From contig QIJE01000017.1 of NCBI GenBank assembly GCA_003232385.1, forward strand, positions 1-59,897: a stretch of DNA of 59,897 nt. The letters run 5' to 3'. This stretch comes from a bacterium. GTDB lineage: Bacteria; SZUA-79; Acidulodesulfobacterales; Acidulodesulfobacteraceae. Positions 18,611 to 27,628 of the stretch are shown here, one piece after another. The position numbers and the translations under genes are program-made. Below the pieces are notes generated by a model that was not told the DNA's origin, searched no databases, and worked only from the letters and a program-made list of their open reading frames with translations. The stretch's first letter is position 1, and each line of letters begins with the position of its first letter.

Positions 18611-20137
18611 ATGAATTCAGACAAAAATAAAAAGATAAAAAACGTCGGTGCCCTTGTGCTTGCGGGGGGACTTGGGACGAGGATGAAATCCGAAGTTCCC
18701 AAAGCCCTATTGAATCTATTAGAGAATCCCCTTATATTTTATTCGATTGAATCGCTTATAAACGTCGGAAAATATTTTAATATTAGCATGGGTTCCGAGT
18801 ATAGGGTTTTGTTGGATGAAATAGGTATCGTAATAGGGCATAAGGGTGATCTCGTAAAAAAATATTTTTTAGAGGAGAAAAGATTTAAAACAGAGAGACT
18901 ATCGTTTGATTTTGCCTCTCAGAAAAATTATCTCGGAACCGGAGACGCAGTATCAAAGGCATTAGAATCGAATATGTTCTCGGGTAAAAGCGATCTTTTG
19001 ATTCTTCCGTGTGATATGCCGTTAATAGAGATGAAAACTTATATCGGAATGATGAAGTTTCATTTAGATAATGACAATGATTTAACCGTTCTTTCCGTAG
19101 AAGCCGAGGATCCCTATTCTTACGGCAGAATTTTGAGAGACGACAAGGGGTTTGCGGAGAAAATCGTAGAGGAAAAGGAATTGTGCGATTATCCGCCGGA
19201 GACCGCCGGGGTGAAAGAGATTAACTCCGGTATTTATATCGTCGGATTAGATTATTTAAAAAAGCTGATAAAGCTGATAAAGCCCGACAACCGCAAAAAA
19301 GAATTTTATTTCACCGATATTGTAAATATCTTTTATGAGGCAGGCTTAAAGACCCGTTGCTATAAGCATCATGATAGCTTAGAGTTTATCGGGGTTAATT
19401 CTAAGCCGGACATGATTAAAGCACAGAAGATATTGCAGGGCAGGGTTATTGACAATTTAGCGGAAGAGGGCATAAATTTTATATCGACCGATAATATATA
19501 TATAGGTTATAATGTAAAAATAGGGAAGAACTCAATCATATACCCCGGCGTTTTTATCTCAGGAACAAGTTTTTTATCTAACGACGTCGTCGTGGAAAAC
19601 GGATGCGTTATAAAAGATTCCGTTATATTAGAAAAATCCGAGATAAAGAGTTATAGCGTTATAGAAAAGACCACTATTATGAGCGGTGTTCAAATAGGGC
19701 CGTTTGCGCGGTTAAGGCCGGATTCGTCTATACTTGAGGGTAGTAAAATCGGCAATTTCGTAGAAGTAAAAAAATCGACGATAGGCAAAAACAGCAAGGC
19801 ATCACACTTGAGTTACATAGGGGATGCGGAAATAGGCTCCGGCGTTAATATAGGCGCCGGTGTTATAACGTGTAACTATGACGGGGCAGAAAAGCATAAG
19901 ACCGTTATCGGAGACGGCTGCTTCATAGGCTCGGGTTCTCAGTTGATAGCCCCGGTAAAGATCGGCGCCGGTTCATATGTCGGGGCAGGTTCAACTATTG
20001 TCAAAGACGTACCCGCCGACTCTCTTGCCGTATCTCGGGCAGTTCAAGAAAATATACCCGGATGGGTCTCGAAAAGAGTGGAAAAAAAGGCCGAAGCGAA
20101 AGATAAACGGATAACGGATAAAAAGGGAGAGATATAA
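18611..20137 (+). CDS. glmU: Bifunctional GlcNAc-1-phosphate uridyltransferase / glucosamine-1-phosphate acetyltransferase GlmU
   Basis: Makes UDP-GlcNAc for peptidoglycan and LPS. It has 508 residues, about 50 longer than the enterobacterial enzyme, partly through an insertion around residues 55-80. The N-terminal pyrophosphorylase has LVLAGGLGTRMKSEVPKAL; GTGDAV and the LPCDMPLI segment hold the nucleotide and metal sites. The C-terminal half is a left-handed beta-helix of hexapeptide repeats with the acetyltransferase histidine/tyrosine region VEVKKSTIG...SHLSYIGDAEIG and GAGVITCNYDG. It is followed 4 bases later by glmS, so the two last steps sit in one operon. Confidence 0.96.
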   Translation: MNSDKNKKIKNVGALVLAGGLGTRMKSEVPKALLNLLENPLIFYSIESLINVGKYFNISMGSEYRVLLDEIGIVIGHKGDLVKKYFLEEKRFKTERLSFDFASQKNYLGTGDAVSKALESNMFSGKSDLLILPCDMPLIEMKTYIGMMKFHLDNDNDLTVLSVEAEDPYSYGRILRDDKGFAEKIVEEKELCDYPPETAGVKEINSGIYIVGLDYLKKLIKLIKPDNRKKEFYFTDIVNIFYEAGLKTRCYKHHDSLEFIGVNSKPDMIKAQKILQGRVIDNLAEEGINFISTDNIYIGYNVKIGKNSIIYPGVFISGTSFLSNDVVVENGCVIKDSVILEKSEIKSYSVIEKTTIMSGVQIGPFARLRPDSSILEGSKIGNFVEVKKSTIGKNSKASHLSYIGDAEIGSGVNIGAGVITCNYDGAEKHKTVIGDGCFIGSGSQLIAPVKIGAGSYVGAGSTIVKDVPADSLAVSRAVQENIPGWVSKRVEKKAEAKDKRITDKKGEI

Positions 20138-20141
20138 AAAT

Positions 20142-22064
20142 ATGTGCGGTATAATGGGTTTTTCCGGCGATATTAGTGGGGATAGTTCAGTAAATATCGT
20201 ATTAAACGGTCTTAAAAATCTTGAATATAGGGGTTACGATTCCTCGGGTATTGCTTATTGCGATAATATTGAAAAGAAAATAAAATGCGTTAAAAAATCC
20301 GGAAAGCTTATAAATCTATCCGCCGAACTCCGATGCGTAAAACCGCCCAAGTCGAATATTGCGATAGGGCATATAAGATGGGCTACCCACGGTAAACCGA
20401 CGGAGGAAAATGCTCATCCCCATATGGATTGTTCGGGCAACATCGCTATTGTTCATAACGGGATAATTGAGAATTACACCGTTTTAAGGGAGAGGCTTAT
20501 TAAAGAAGGACATAAAATAGTTACCCCTACCGATTCAGAGGTCATAGCCCACTTAATAGAATATCATATCAACGAAGGCAGGTCTTTTCGTGAAGCCGTG
20601 AGGCTTTCCGCCCTTGAGCTCTTCGGTTCTTTTGCTTTTTTGGCGTTAAATGCTTCAGAAAAGAGTATTGCCGCCGTTAAATATGGTCCACAATTAGTAT
20701 TGGCGCGAAAGGACAACAATATTTATTTTGCCAGCGATGTTTCTCCGCTTATAGAATATTCCGAAGACGTAATATATCTAAAAAATTCAGAAATAGCATA
20801 TTTTTGCGATGGAAAATTAGAAATTACTACGTTTAAGGGAAAAAAGATAAAAGAGGCCCCTACAAAAATAGATTGGAATGCCTCAAAGTCTGCGAAATCC
20901 GGTTTTTCTCATTTTATGCAGAAAGAGATATTTGAACAGCCGGCTCGTCTTTTAGACGCTTTTTCGTCAAGAGTCATGTTCGGGGGGAGTAATAATGTTG
21001 CCGACAAGAATAAGAAAATAACAAAATTAGACAATATTGACGTATTTTCCGATATAAAAATTTCGATAGAAAATATGAAGCTTACTAAAAATGATATAAA
21101 AAATGCGTCGAAAATTGTTTTTACTGCCTGCGGTTCTTCGTATTACGCCGCTCTTGCAATCAAATATATGATAGAAACCATTTGCAATATTCCGGTGATA
21201 ACGGAATACGGTTCGGAATTAAGATATGAAAACTTTCCTATTTCAAAGGGAGATATTTTCGTCGGTATTTCTCAGTCCGGCGAAACGGCGGATACCAACA
21301 GCGCTTTGGAGATTGCGAAGGCTAAACATGCCGGTATATTGTCTATCACTAACGTACCCGGTTCGCAAATAACCGCGATGTCCGACAAGGGGATCATATA
21401 TACGCATGCCGGTCCCGAAATAGGGGTAGCGTCCACAAAGGCTTTTACCGCGCAACTTTTATGCGGCTTGCTTTTGGCTTTTTATATAAGGGAAAGGACG
21501 GGATTTGTTCCGCATTTAAAGGATATAAACGTTGAAAATATTTTTAGCGATATGGTGGAATTGCCGAAAAAGGTGGAGCAAATTTTGTCTATGGATGAAA
21601 TATTTAAAGAAATAGCAAAAAAATATTATAAAAGTTCAAATTTTTTATATATGGGAAGGGGAATACTCTATCCTATAGCCCTTGAGGGGGCGTTAAAATT
21701 AAAGGAGATTTCTTATATTCACGCCGAGGGTTATCCTGCCGGAGAGATGAAGCATGGACCGATTGCTTTAGTGGATGAGAATATGCCCGTTTTATTCCTT
21801 TTGTCGGATAATATGCTTGCCCCTAAAACCATATCGAACATGGAAGAAATAAAAGCGCGGGGCGGTAAAATTATTGCCGTTTCCGACTATGAACCCGACA
21901 TAGGAGAGCTTTCGGACCTAATAAAAATACCGAAAATTTCAGAGGTGTTAAGCCCCATACTTTATACCGTTCCCCTTCAGCTTTTGGCTTACCATATCGC
22001 TGAGCTTAAAGGCACGGACATAGATCAGCCGAGAAATTTAGCGAAAAGCGTAACGGTAGAATAA
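20142..22064 (+). CDS. glmS: Glutamine-fructose-6-phosphate aminotransferase GlmS
   Basis: Forms glucosamine-6-phosphate from fructose-6-phosphate and glutamine, the entry step of amino-sugar synthesis. The glutaminase nucleophile is Cys2 of MCGIMGF; GYDSSGIA, HIRWATHG and HNGIIENY follow. Two SIS domains occupy the C-terminal part (TACGSSYYAALAIKYMIE; SQSGETADTNSALEIAK; GRGILYPIALEGALKLKEISYIHAEGY) and the end LAKSVTVE is canonical. At 640 residues it is about 30 longer than usual, owing to an insertion after the QKEIFEQP segment in the interdomain linker. No glmS ribozyme is seen: the gene is 4 bases from glmU. Confidence 0.97.
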   Translation: MCGIMGFSGDISGDSSVNIVLNGLKNLEYRGYDSSGIAYCDNIEKKIKCVKKSGKLINLSAELRCVKPPKSNIAIGHIRWATHGKPTEENAHPHMDCSGNIAIVHNGIIENYTVLRERLIKEGHKIVTPTDSEVIAHLIEYHINEGRSFREAVRLSALELFGSFAFLALNASEKSIAAVKYGPQLVLARKDNNIYFASDVSPLIEYSEDVIYLKNSEIAYFCDGKLEITTFKGKKIKEAPTKIDWNASKSAKSGFSHFMQKEIFEQPARLLDAFSSRVMFGGSNNVADKNKKITKLDNIDVFSDIKISIENMKLTKNDIKNASKIVFTACGSSYYAALAIKYMIETICNIPVITEYGSELRYENFPISKGDIFVGISQSGETADTNSALEIAKAKHAGILSITNVPGSQITAMSDKGIIYTHAGPEIGVASTKAFTAQLLCGLLLAFYIRERTGFVPHLKDINVENIFSDMVELPKKVEQILSMDEIFKEIAKKYYKSSNFLYMGRGILYPIALEGALKLKEISYIHAEGYPAGEMKHGPIALVDENMPVLFLLSDNMLAPKTISNMEEIKARGGKIIAVSDYEPDIGELSDLIKIPKISEVLSPILYTVPLQLLAYHIAELKGTDIDQPRNLAKSVTVE

Positions 22065-22074
22065 TTAATCAATA

Positions 22075-23313
22075 ATGCTAAACGCCGAAAAAACAGAAGA
22101 TCGCATGGATTATTTAAACGGATTAAATGATGAGCAGTTTAAAGCCGTAACCTATGGAGACGGCCCTATTTTGATTCTTGCCGGTGCCGGTTCCGGAAAG
22201 ACGAAGGTTATAACCTTGAGGGCAGTTCATTTAATAAAGACAGGTAAGGCGAAGCCCTATAATATACTTGGATTGACATTTACCAATAAAGCCGCAAGGG
22301 AAATGAAAGAAAGAATACGTAAGGCGCTGACGGGTATAGGTTCCGATGACGTCGACTACGGGTTGCCTTATTTTTCTACTTTTCATTCGTTTTGTCTTAA
22401 GCTTTTAAGGAGACATGCCGATTTAATCGGATACAGTAAATCTTTTGCCATTTTTGACGATGACGATAGCTCTAAGATGCTGACTAAAATTATTAAGTCT
22501 TTAAATATAGACATAAAAATAGTAGCACCCTCTAAGGCAAAATATTTTATTGAAAAGAGTAAAAATTCATATATTAATTTCGAAGAGGCTCGTGAAACAG
22601 TTAAGCCTTGGGAAAAAAATTATGCCGCTATATATGAGAAATATTCAAAAAGACTTCGGGAAAATAATGCCATGGATTTTGGAGACCTGATATTCAACGT
22701 CGTTAAGCTTTTCCAGACCAATTCTTCCGTTTTGGAACATTATTCTAATCTTTATAAATATATAATGGTAGATGAATTTCAGGACACTAATTTTATACAG
22801 GATAAACTCGTTAAACTTCTTGCGGACAAGTATAAAAACATATGCGTAGTCGGAGACGACGATCAGTCTATCTATAGTTTTAGGGGCGCCAGTATAGATA
22901 ATATATTGAGCTTTGAAAAGGTATATTCAGGTTGTTCGGTAATAAAATTAGAAAAAAACTACAGGTCCACGAGAATTATCCTTAATGCCGCTTCCAGCAT
23001 TGTCAAAGGTAATAAATTCAGAAAAGACAAGACGCTTAGAACAGATAAATACAGCGGCAGCAGGATAACGGTTTATCAGGCAAACAGCGATTATTCCGAA
23101 GGTTATTTTGTTGCAAGAGAAATAAGGCGGCTTATAAATGAAGACGGATATTCGAATAAAGACATAGCGGTGTTATACAGGGCAAATTCTCAATCCAGAA
23201 TTTTGGAAGACAAGCTTATGAAGGCAAGTATAAGATATAGTATTTACGGAAATAAAAAATATCCTTTCGTTTTTAAGGTTTGCCGCAAACCCCAGAGATG
23301 TGGTAAGTTTTGA
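22075..23313 (+). CDS. UvrD/PcrA-type DNA helicase, N-terminal fragment (frame disrupted)
   Basis: First part of a superfamily 1A 3'-5' DNA helicase used in repair and replication. GAGSGKTKVI (Walker A), GLTFTNKAAREMKERI (Ia), VDEFQDTN (II), VGDDDQSIYSFRGA (III) and EKNYRST (IV) are intact. The frame is lost at about 23248-23252: up to SIYG it aligns with PcrA, and the remaining residues are out of frame with the expected sequence. Reading the other frame from 23249 gives EIKNILSFLRFAANPRD, the normal continuation. About 26 bases coding for the conserved G-G-x-x-F-x-x-R-K segment appear to be missing. The start could also be the ATG at 22105. Confidence 0.85.
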   Translation: MLNAEKTEDRMDYLNGLNDEQFKAVTYGDGPILILAGAGSGKTKVITLRAVHLIKTGKAKPYNILGLTFTNKAAREMKERIRKALTGIGSDDVDYGLPYFSTFHSFCLKLLRRHADLIGYSKSFAIFDDDDSSKMLTKIIKSLNIDIKIVAPSKAKYFIEKSKNSYINFEEARETVKPWEKNYAAIYEKYSKRLRENNAMDFGDLIFNVVKLFQTNSSVLEHYSNLYKYIMVDEFQDTNFIQDKLVKLLADKYKNICVVGDDDQSIYSFRGASIDNILSFEKVYSGCSVIKLEKNYRSTRIILNAASSIVKGNKFRKDKTLRTDKYSGSRITVYQANSDYSEGYFVAREIRRLINEDGYSNKDIAVLYRANSQSRILEDKLMKASIRYSIYGNKKYPFVFKVCRKPQRCGKF

Positions 23314-24124
23314 AAGAAGCGTTCAGTGTGTGCCTATCGGAGTGGGAGAAAAAACCTTAAGGGCAATCACCGATATTGCAAGCAAAAACGGGACAGATAT
23401 TTTGGTTGCGTTAAAATCAGGTTTATTAGGTTTCGTCAGGGGATTGAATACTCCGACTCTTTTAGAAGACAGGACATATCCGGACAATAAAAATAACGGT
23501 AGCTACAATAATAAGCCCGGCATAGCGAATTATTTCGATATAATACTAAAACTGAAGGCGGATATGGAGGATAAAGTTGAAGACGGGCCCGGAATCGGCG
23601 TTAGATTGGCGGATATGATAGCTTTTATCTATAAAGCCTCCGGCTATGAGGCTATGCTTAAAAATGGGGCGTTAAAAGCCGATGAATTAGATAGGAACAG
23701 AATAGAAAACATAGGAGAATTAATAAATGCATCTCACGAGTTCGAAAGCATTGTAGATTTTTTAGACCAGAGCGCTGTTGATGATTTCAGGGAAAATTTA
23801 AACGATAGCGGTAAAGATGCTACTAATGTCTCCCTTATGACCATTCATAGTGCCAAGGGTCTGGAATTTCCGGTCGTTTTTATTGTCGGCTTGGAAGAAC
23901 GGCTTTTCCCGCATGCAAGGTCGTTGGATAACGAATTGTCCTTAGAGGAAGAAAGAAGGTTGTGTTACGTGGGAATAACAAGGGCAAAAGAGAAGATATA
24001 CCTTACATGGTCCAAAAAAAGAAGGTCGGGAAAGGAATATAAATATAATATGCCTTCAAGATTTTTAAGGGAAATACCGGAAAATTTGATAGAAGAAATA
24101 GTAGATACTTACGAGTACTATTAA
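23300..24124 (+). CDS. UvrD/PcrA-type DNA helicase, C-terminal fragment (frame disrupted)
   Basis: Second part of the same helicase. The genuine coding frame begins by about 23249, before the apparent GTG start. Motif V is present as TIHSAKGLEFPVVFIVGLEERLFPH and motif VI as EEERRLCYVGITRAKEKIYL. The protein stops shortly after the PSRFLREIP segment, so the C-terminal Tudor-like region of E. coli UvrD or Bacillus PcrA is absent. Together the two parts would give about 690 residues. Either this is a decayed gene or the window carries a small sequence or assembly deletion; the otherwise perfect motifs favour a recent event or an artefact. Confidence 0.82.
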   Translation: MVSFERSVQCVPIGVGEKTLRAITDIASKNGTDILVALKSGLLGFVRGLNTPTLLEDRTYPDNKNNGSYNNKPGIANYFDIILKLKADMEDKVEDGPGIGVRLADMIAFIYKASGYEAMLKNGALKADELDRNRIENIGELINASHEFESIVDFLDQSAVDDFRENLNDSGKDATNVSLMTIHSAKGLEFPVVFIVGLEERLFPHARSLDNELSLEEERRLCYVGITRAKEKIYLTWSKKRRSGKEYKYNMPSRFLREIPENLIEEIVDTYEYY

Positions 24125-24176
24125 ACATGGAATGAGTAAGCATATAACAATGAAGAAAACGGAAGGGGGGTATTCA

Positions 24177-24575
24177 ATGAATAACGGCAACGATAATGCC
24201 GATGCGGCGGATATTATAGATATAGGGCATGTTATAAATCTTGCGAAACTTGATTTAAGTCGGAAAGATTTAGGGCATTTAGGCTCGGAGTTAAACGGAA
24301 TATTGGGCTATATCGATATAATAAAAGAAGCCGACGTTTCCAAGATTAGCGGCATATTAGACGAGCTTGAGTATGATAAACTTGTCAGAGGCGTTGATTT
24401 AAATGACGAATTTTTTAAAGATTGTCGTATCGACGAGTGTAAAACGGACGATAGTTTCGATTTCGCTATAGTCGAGGGCAATGCGCCGAGCTTAAGGGTC
24501 CGGTCATTTACGGATAACGGATCGGATACAGAATTGCGGCACGGCTTTTTCGTTGTCCCGCAGATTATAGAGTAA
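24177..24575 (+). CDS. gatC: Aspartyl/glutamyl-tRNA amidotransferase subunit C (GatC)
   Basis: Small subunit that stabilises GatAB in converting Glu-tRNA(Gln) or Asp-tRNA(Asn) to the amide form. It has 132 residues from the ATG at 24177, chosen because AAGGGGGG lies about 8 bases upstream; an ATG at 24132 in the same frame lacks such a site. The family core HVINLAKLDLSRKDLGHLGSELNGILGYIDII is clear. It is longer than the usual ~95 residues because of an Asn/Asp-rich N-terminal tail and a longer middle. It is followed by gatA and gatB. Confidence 0.9.
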   Translation: MNNGNDNADAADIIDIGHVINLAKLDLSRKDLGHLGSELNGILGYIDIIKEADVSKISGILDELEYDKLVRGVDLNDEFFKDCRIDECKTDDSFDFAIVEGNAPSLRVRSFTDNGSDTELRHGFFVVPQIIE

Positions 24576-24598
24576 AATAAATATAAGAGGATTGTCAT

Positions 24599-26125
24599 AT
24601 GGATAATTTATACGGCTTAACGATAGGCGAACTCGGCGAACTTTTAAGGCAGGGCGAAATAAAAAGCGTCGATATAGCAGATTCATACATTAAAAGGATT
24701 AAGGAAGTAGATACATCTGTCGGCGCTTATCTCCAAACCGACTTCGAAGAGGCTATGAAAAATGCGGAAAACGCCGATAAAATAATTATGTCCGGCGGAG
24801 ATATCCCTCCCATTACCGGCATTCCTCTTTCTATAAAAGATATTTTCTTAATTAAGGGCAAAAAGACTACCTGTGCTTCTAAAATATTGAATAATTTCAT
24901 AAGTCCGTATGATGCCACGGTTGTTAAGAAACTCAAACAAAATAATTATGTTTTTTTGGGAAAAACTAACCTTGACGAATTTGCGATGGGTTCTTCTACG
25001 GAAAATTCCGCATATAAGGTAACTCGAAATCCTTACGATTCCAAAAGGGTTCCGGGTGGTTCAAGCGGGGGTTCCGCTGCATCTGTAAGTGCGGATTTAT
25101 GCGCAGGGTCGTTCGGAACGGATACGGGGGGGTCGGTAAGGCAACCCGCCGCTTTTTGCGGGGTTGTCGGATTAAAGCCTACTTACGGTCTAATTTCTAG
25201 ATACGGCATTGTTGCTTTCAGCTCTTCGTTAGACCAGGCGGGAGTTCTTGCAAAGGATACGACCGATGCCGCAATTCTATTGGGCGCAGTCGCTGGATTT
25301 GACGAAAGAGACCAGACTACGAGAAGGTTTGAGGTCAAAAATTATGCGGATATTGTCGGCAGGGCGAATAAGGCTTCGATTAAAGGCTTAAGGGTCGGTA
25401 TGCCTGTGGAATTTTTCTCTGAGGGTTTAGATCCCGGGGTTAATTCAAAAATTTTGGAAGTAAGGGAGTTATTAAAAGGGCTTGGCGCAAATATAGTTGA
25501 CATATCGCTTCCGGATACCAAATATTCCGTAGCGGCATATTATATAATCGCTACGAGTGAGGCAAGCTCTAATTTGGAAAGGTACGACGGCATAAGGTTC
25601 GGTTATAGATACAAGCAAGAACAAGGAACGCGAGGCTTGGGGCTGGACGACCTTTACAGTAAATCAAGGGAGTTCGGATTTGGAGATGAGGTAAAAAGGC
25701 GGATAATTCTAGGGACTTTCGCACTATCTGCAGGCTATTATGATGCCTATTATAAAAAGGCGTCTTTAATCAGGAAACTGATTATAAAAAATTATAAGGA
25801 TGCATTTGAAAAAGCGGATATTATTATAGGACCGACTTCGCCGGCGCCGGCGTTTTTAATAGGCGAGAAGACAGGTGATCCTTTAAGTATGTATCTATCG
25901 GATATTTACACTATATCCGTTAACCTTTCCTATCTGCCGGCATTAAGCATGCCCGTCGGTTTTGCGGACAATCCCACGAAACCCGGCGGCGTACTCCCTA
26001 TAGGTTTACAGATTATTTCTCCGTGGTTAACGGAAGACAGGCTTCTTTCCGTTGCAAAGATCATAGAGGGAGAAATTAAGTTCAGGGAAAATAATATAAA
26101 CAAAAAGGATATAAGATATGAATAG
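24599..26125 (+). CDS. gatA: Glutamyl-tRNA(Gln) amidotransferase subunit A (GatA)
   Basis: Amidase subunit that releases ammonia from glutamine for the transamidation carried out by GatB. It has 508 residues. The catalytic triad of the amidase signature family is visible: Lys80 in LSIKDIF, cis-Ser155 in GGSSGGSAAS and nucleophile Ser179 in TDTGGSVRQPA. The stop overlaps the gatB start by 8 bases. The presence of gatCAB suggests the indirect route to Gln-tRNA and/or Asn-tRNA. Confidence 0.97.
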   Translation: MDNLYGLTIGELGELLRQGEIKSVDIADSYIKRIKEVDTSVGAYLQTDFEEAMKNAENADKIIMSGGDIPPITGIPLSIKDIFLIKGKKTTCASKILNNFISPYDATVVKKLKQNNYVFLGKTNLDEFAMGSSTENSAYKVTRNPYDSKRVPGGSSGGSAASVSADLCAGSFGTDTGGSVRQPAAFCGVVGLKPTYGLISRYGIVAFSSSLDQAGVLAKDTTDAAILLGAVAGFDERDQTTRRFEVKNYADIVGRANKASIKGLRVGMPVEFFSEGLDPGVNSKILEVRELLKGLGANIVDISLPDTKYSVAAYYIIATSEASSNLERYDGIRFGYRYKQEQGTRGLGLDDLYSKSREFGFGDEVKRRIILGTFALSAGYYDAYYKKASLIRKLIIKNYKDAFEKADIIIGPTSPAPAFLIGEKTGDPLSMYLSDIYTISVNLSYLPALSMPVGFADNPTKPGGVLPIGLQIISPWLTEDRLLSVAKIIEGEIKFRENNINKKDIRYE

Positions 26126-27614
26126 CGTGCATAGCACAGATAGCGGTCAGTTTGAATCGGTTATAGGGTTGGAGGTTCATTCGCAACTTTTGACAAAGAC
26201 TAAAATGTTTTGTACCTGCCCTAATATTTTCGGAATAGAGCCTAATTCTGCTGTTTGCCCCGTATGCCTCGGGCTTCCCGGGGCGCTTCCGGTAATTAAT
26301 TTCGAGGGAATAAAACTTGCCGTCAAGGCGGCACTGGCTTTAAACATTGACATAAACAAGAGGAGTGTATTTGTAAGAAAAAACTATTTTTATCCCGACC
26401 TGCCGAAAGGATATCAAATATCGCAATATTTAGAACCCGTATCGTCAGGCGGTTATTTGGATATTAAGGTCGAAGGCGTGGAAAAGAGGGTTGAGATAAA
26501 CAGGCTTCATATTGAAGAGGATGCCGGAAAACTTATCCATGTTGAAAACGAATCTTACGTCGATTTGAATAGAGCGGGAACTCCCCTTATAGAAATAGTT
26601 TCCGAACCGAATATAAATTCCTCCGGCGAGGCAGTTGCTTATTTAAAAGAACTGAGGAATATTCTTGTTTATCTCGGTGTTTCCGACGGCAACATGGAGG
26701 AGGGCAGCTTTAGATGCGATGCAAATGTTTCCGTCAGAAAAAAGGGAGATCCGGGCTTAGGGACAAGGACTGAAGTTAAGAATGTGAATTCTTTTAAGTT
26801 TGTAGAAAAGGCGATAAATTATGAGATAGAAAGACAGATAGATGTCATATTAGACGGCGGAAAGGTTATTCAGGAAACGAGGCTTTACGATTCCAAGGAA
26901 GATTTAACGAGGCCAATGAGAGGAAAGGAGGAAGCACATGATTATAGATACTTTGAAGAACCGGACCTGCCGCCGCTGATTTTAACGGATAAATTTATTT
27001 CCGAGATTAAGGGTTCTATTACGGAATTACCTACGGCAAAAAGGGAAAGATACGCCACAGAGTACCTTTTGACCGAATACGACGGCGGAGTATTGACTCA
27101 GGATAAAGAAATAGCCCTTTACTTTGAGGACTTGATTGAAATCAACGAGGGTAGGGTTGAAATTAAAAAAATAGCCAATTGGGTCATTAACGATTTATTG
27201 TCTGAATTAAAAACAAGAGATAAGATGAAAGTAAGAAAAGAAAGGGTTATAGATTTAGTTAAAATTGAGAATTTTCTGGGACTCATACTTGAAGTAGAGA
27301 CCGGAAATATTAACAAAAATACCGGAAAGACGGTATTGGCAGAGATGTTGCTATCGGGGAAAAAGGCCGGTGAGATTATAAAAGAAAAAAACTTGGCTCA
27401 AGTTTCGGATGAAAAAGGCATAGGGGATATTATCAATCATGTATTAGAAGAAAATCCAAAAGAATTGACAGATTTAATCTCCGGTAAAGACAAACTATTC
27501 GGTTTTTTCGTCGGTGCCGTAATGAAGAAAACAAAGGGTAAGGCTAATCCCAAGAAGGTAAACGAGATATTAAAAAGGTCCATAGCGGAAAAAATTAAGG
27601 GATGCAGGGAATAA
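26118..27614 (+). CDS. gatB: Aspartyl/glutamyl-tRNA amidotransferase subunit B (GatB)
   Basis: Kinase/transamidase subunit that phosphorylates the tRNA-bound acid and replaces it with an amide. It has 498 residues. The signature blocks VIGLEVHSQLLTKTKMFC, CPVCLGLPGALPV, NYFYPDLPKGYQISQY and NLNRAGTPLIEIVSEP are recognisable, and the C terminus carries the helical YqeY-like tRNA-binding domain (from about residue 350). Cysteines of the zinc site (FCTCPN, CPVC) are retained. It overlaps gatA by 8 bases and is 14 bases from mtnA. Confidence 0.97.
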   Translation: MNSVHSTDSGQFESVIGLEVHSQLLTKTKMFCTCPNIFGIEPNSAVCPVCLGLPGALPVINFEGIKLAVKAALALNIDINKRSVFVRKNYFYPDLPKGYQISQYLEPVSSGGYLDIKVEGVEKRVEINRLHIEEDAGKLIHVENESYVDLNRAGTPLIEIVSEPNINSSGEAVAYLKELRNILVYLGVSDGNMEEGSFRCDANVSVRKKGDPGLGTRTEVKNVNSFKFVEKAINYEIERQIDVILDGGKVIQETRLYDSKEDLTRPMRGKEEAHDYRYFEEPDLPPLILTDKFISEIKGSITELPTAKRERYATEYLLTEYDGGVLTQDKEIALYFEDLIEINEGRVEIKKIANWVINDLLSELKTRDKMKVRKERVIDLVKIENFLGLILEVETGNINKNTGKTVLAEMLLSGKKAGEIIKEKNLAQVSDEKGIGDIINHVLEENPKELTDLISGKDKLFGFFVGAVMKKTKGKANPKKVNEILKRSIAEKIKGCRE

Positions 27615-27628
27615 AAGAGGGGAATTAA

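Noticed and set aside
20138-20141. A glmS ribozyme upstream of glmS
   Set aside because: Only 4 bases separate glmU and glmS, leaving no room for it.
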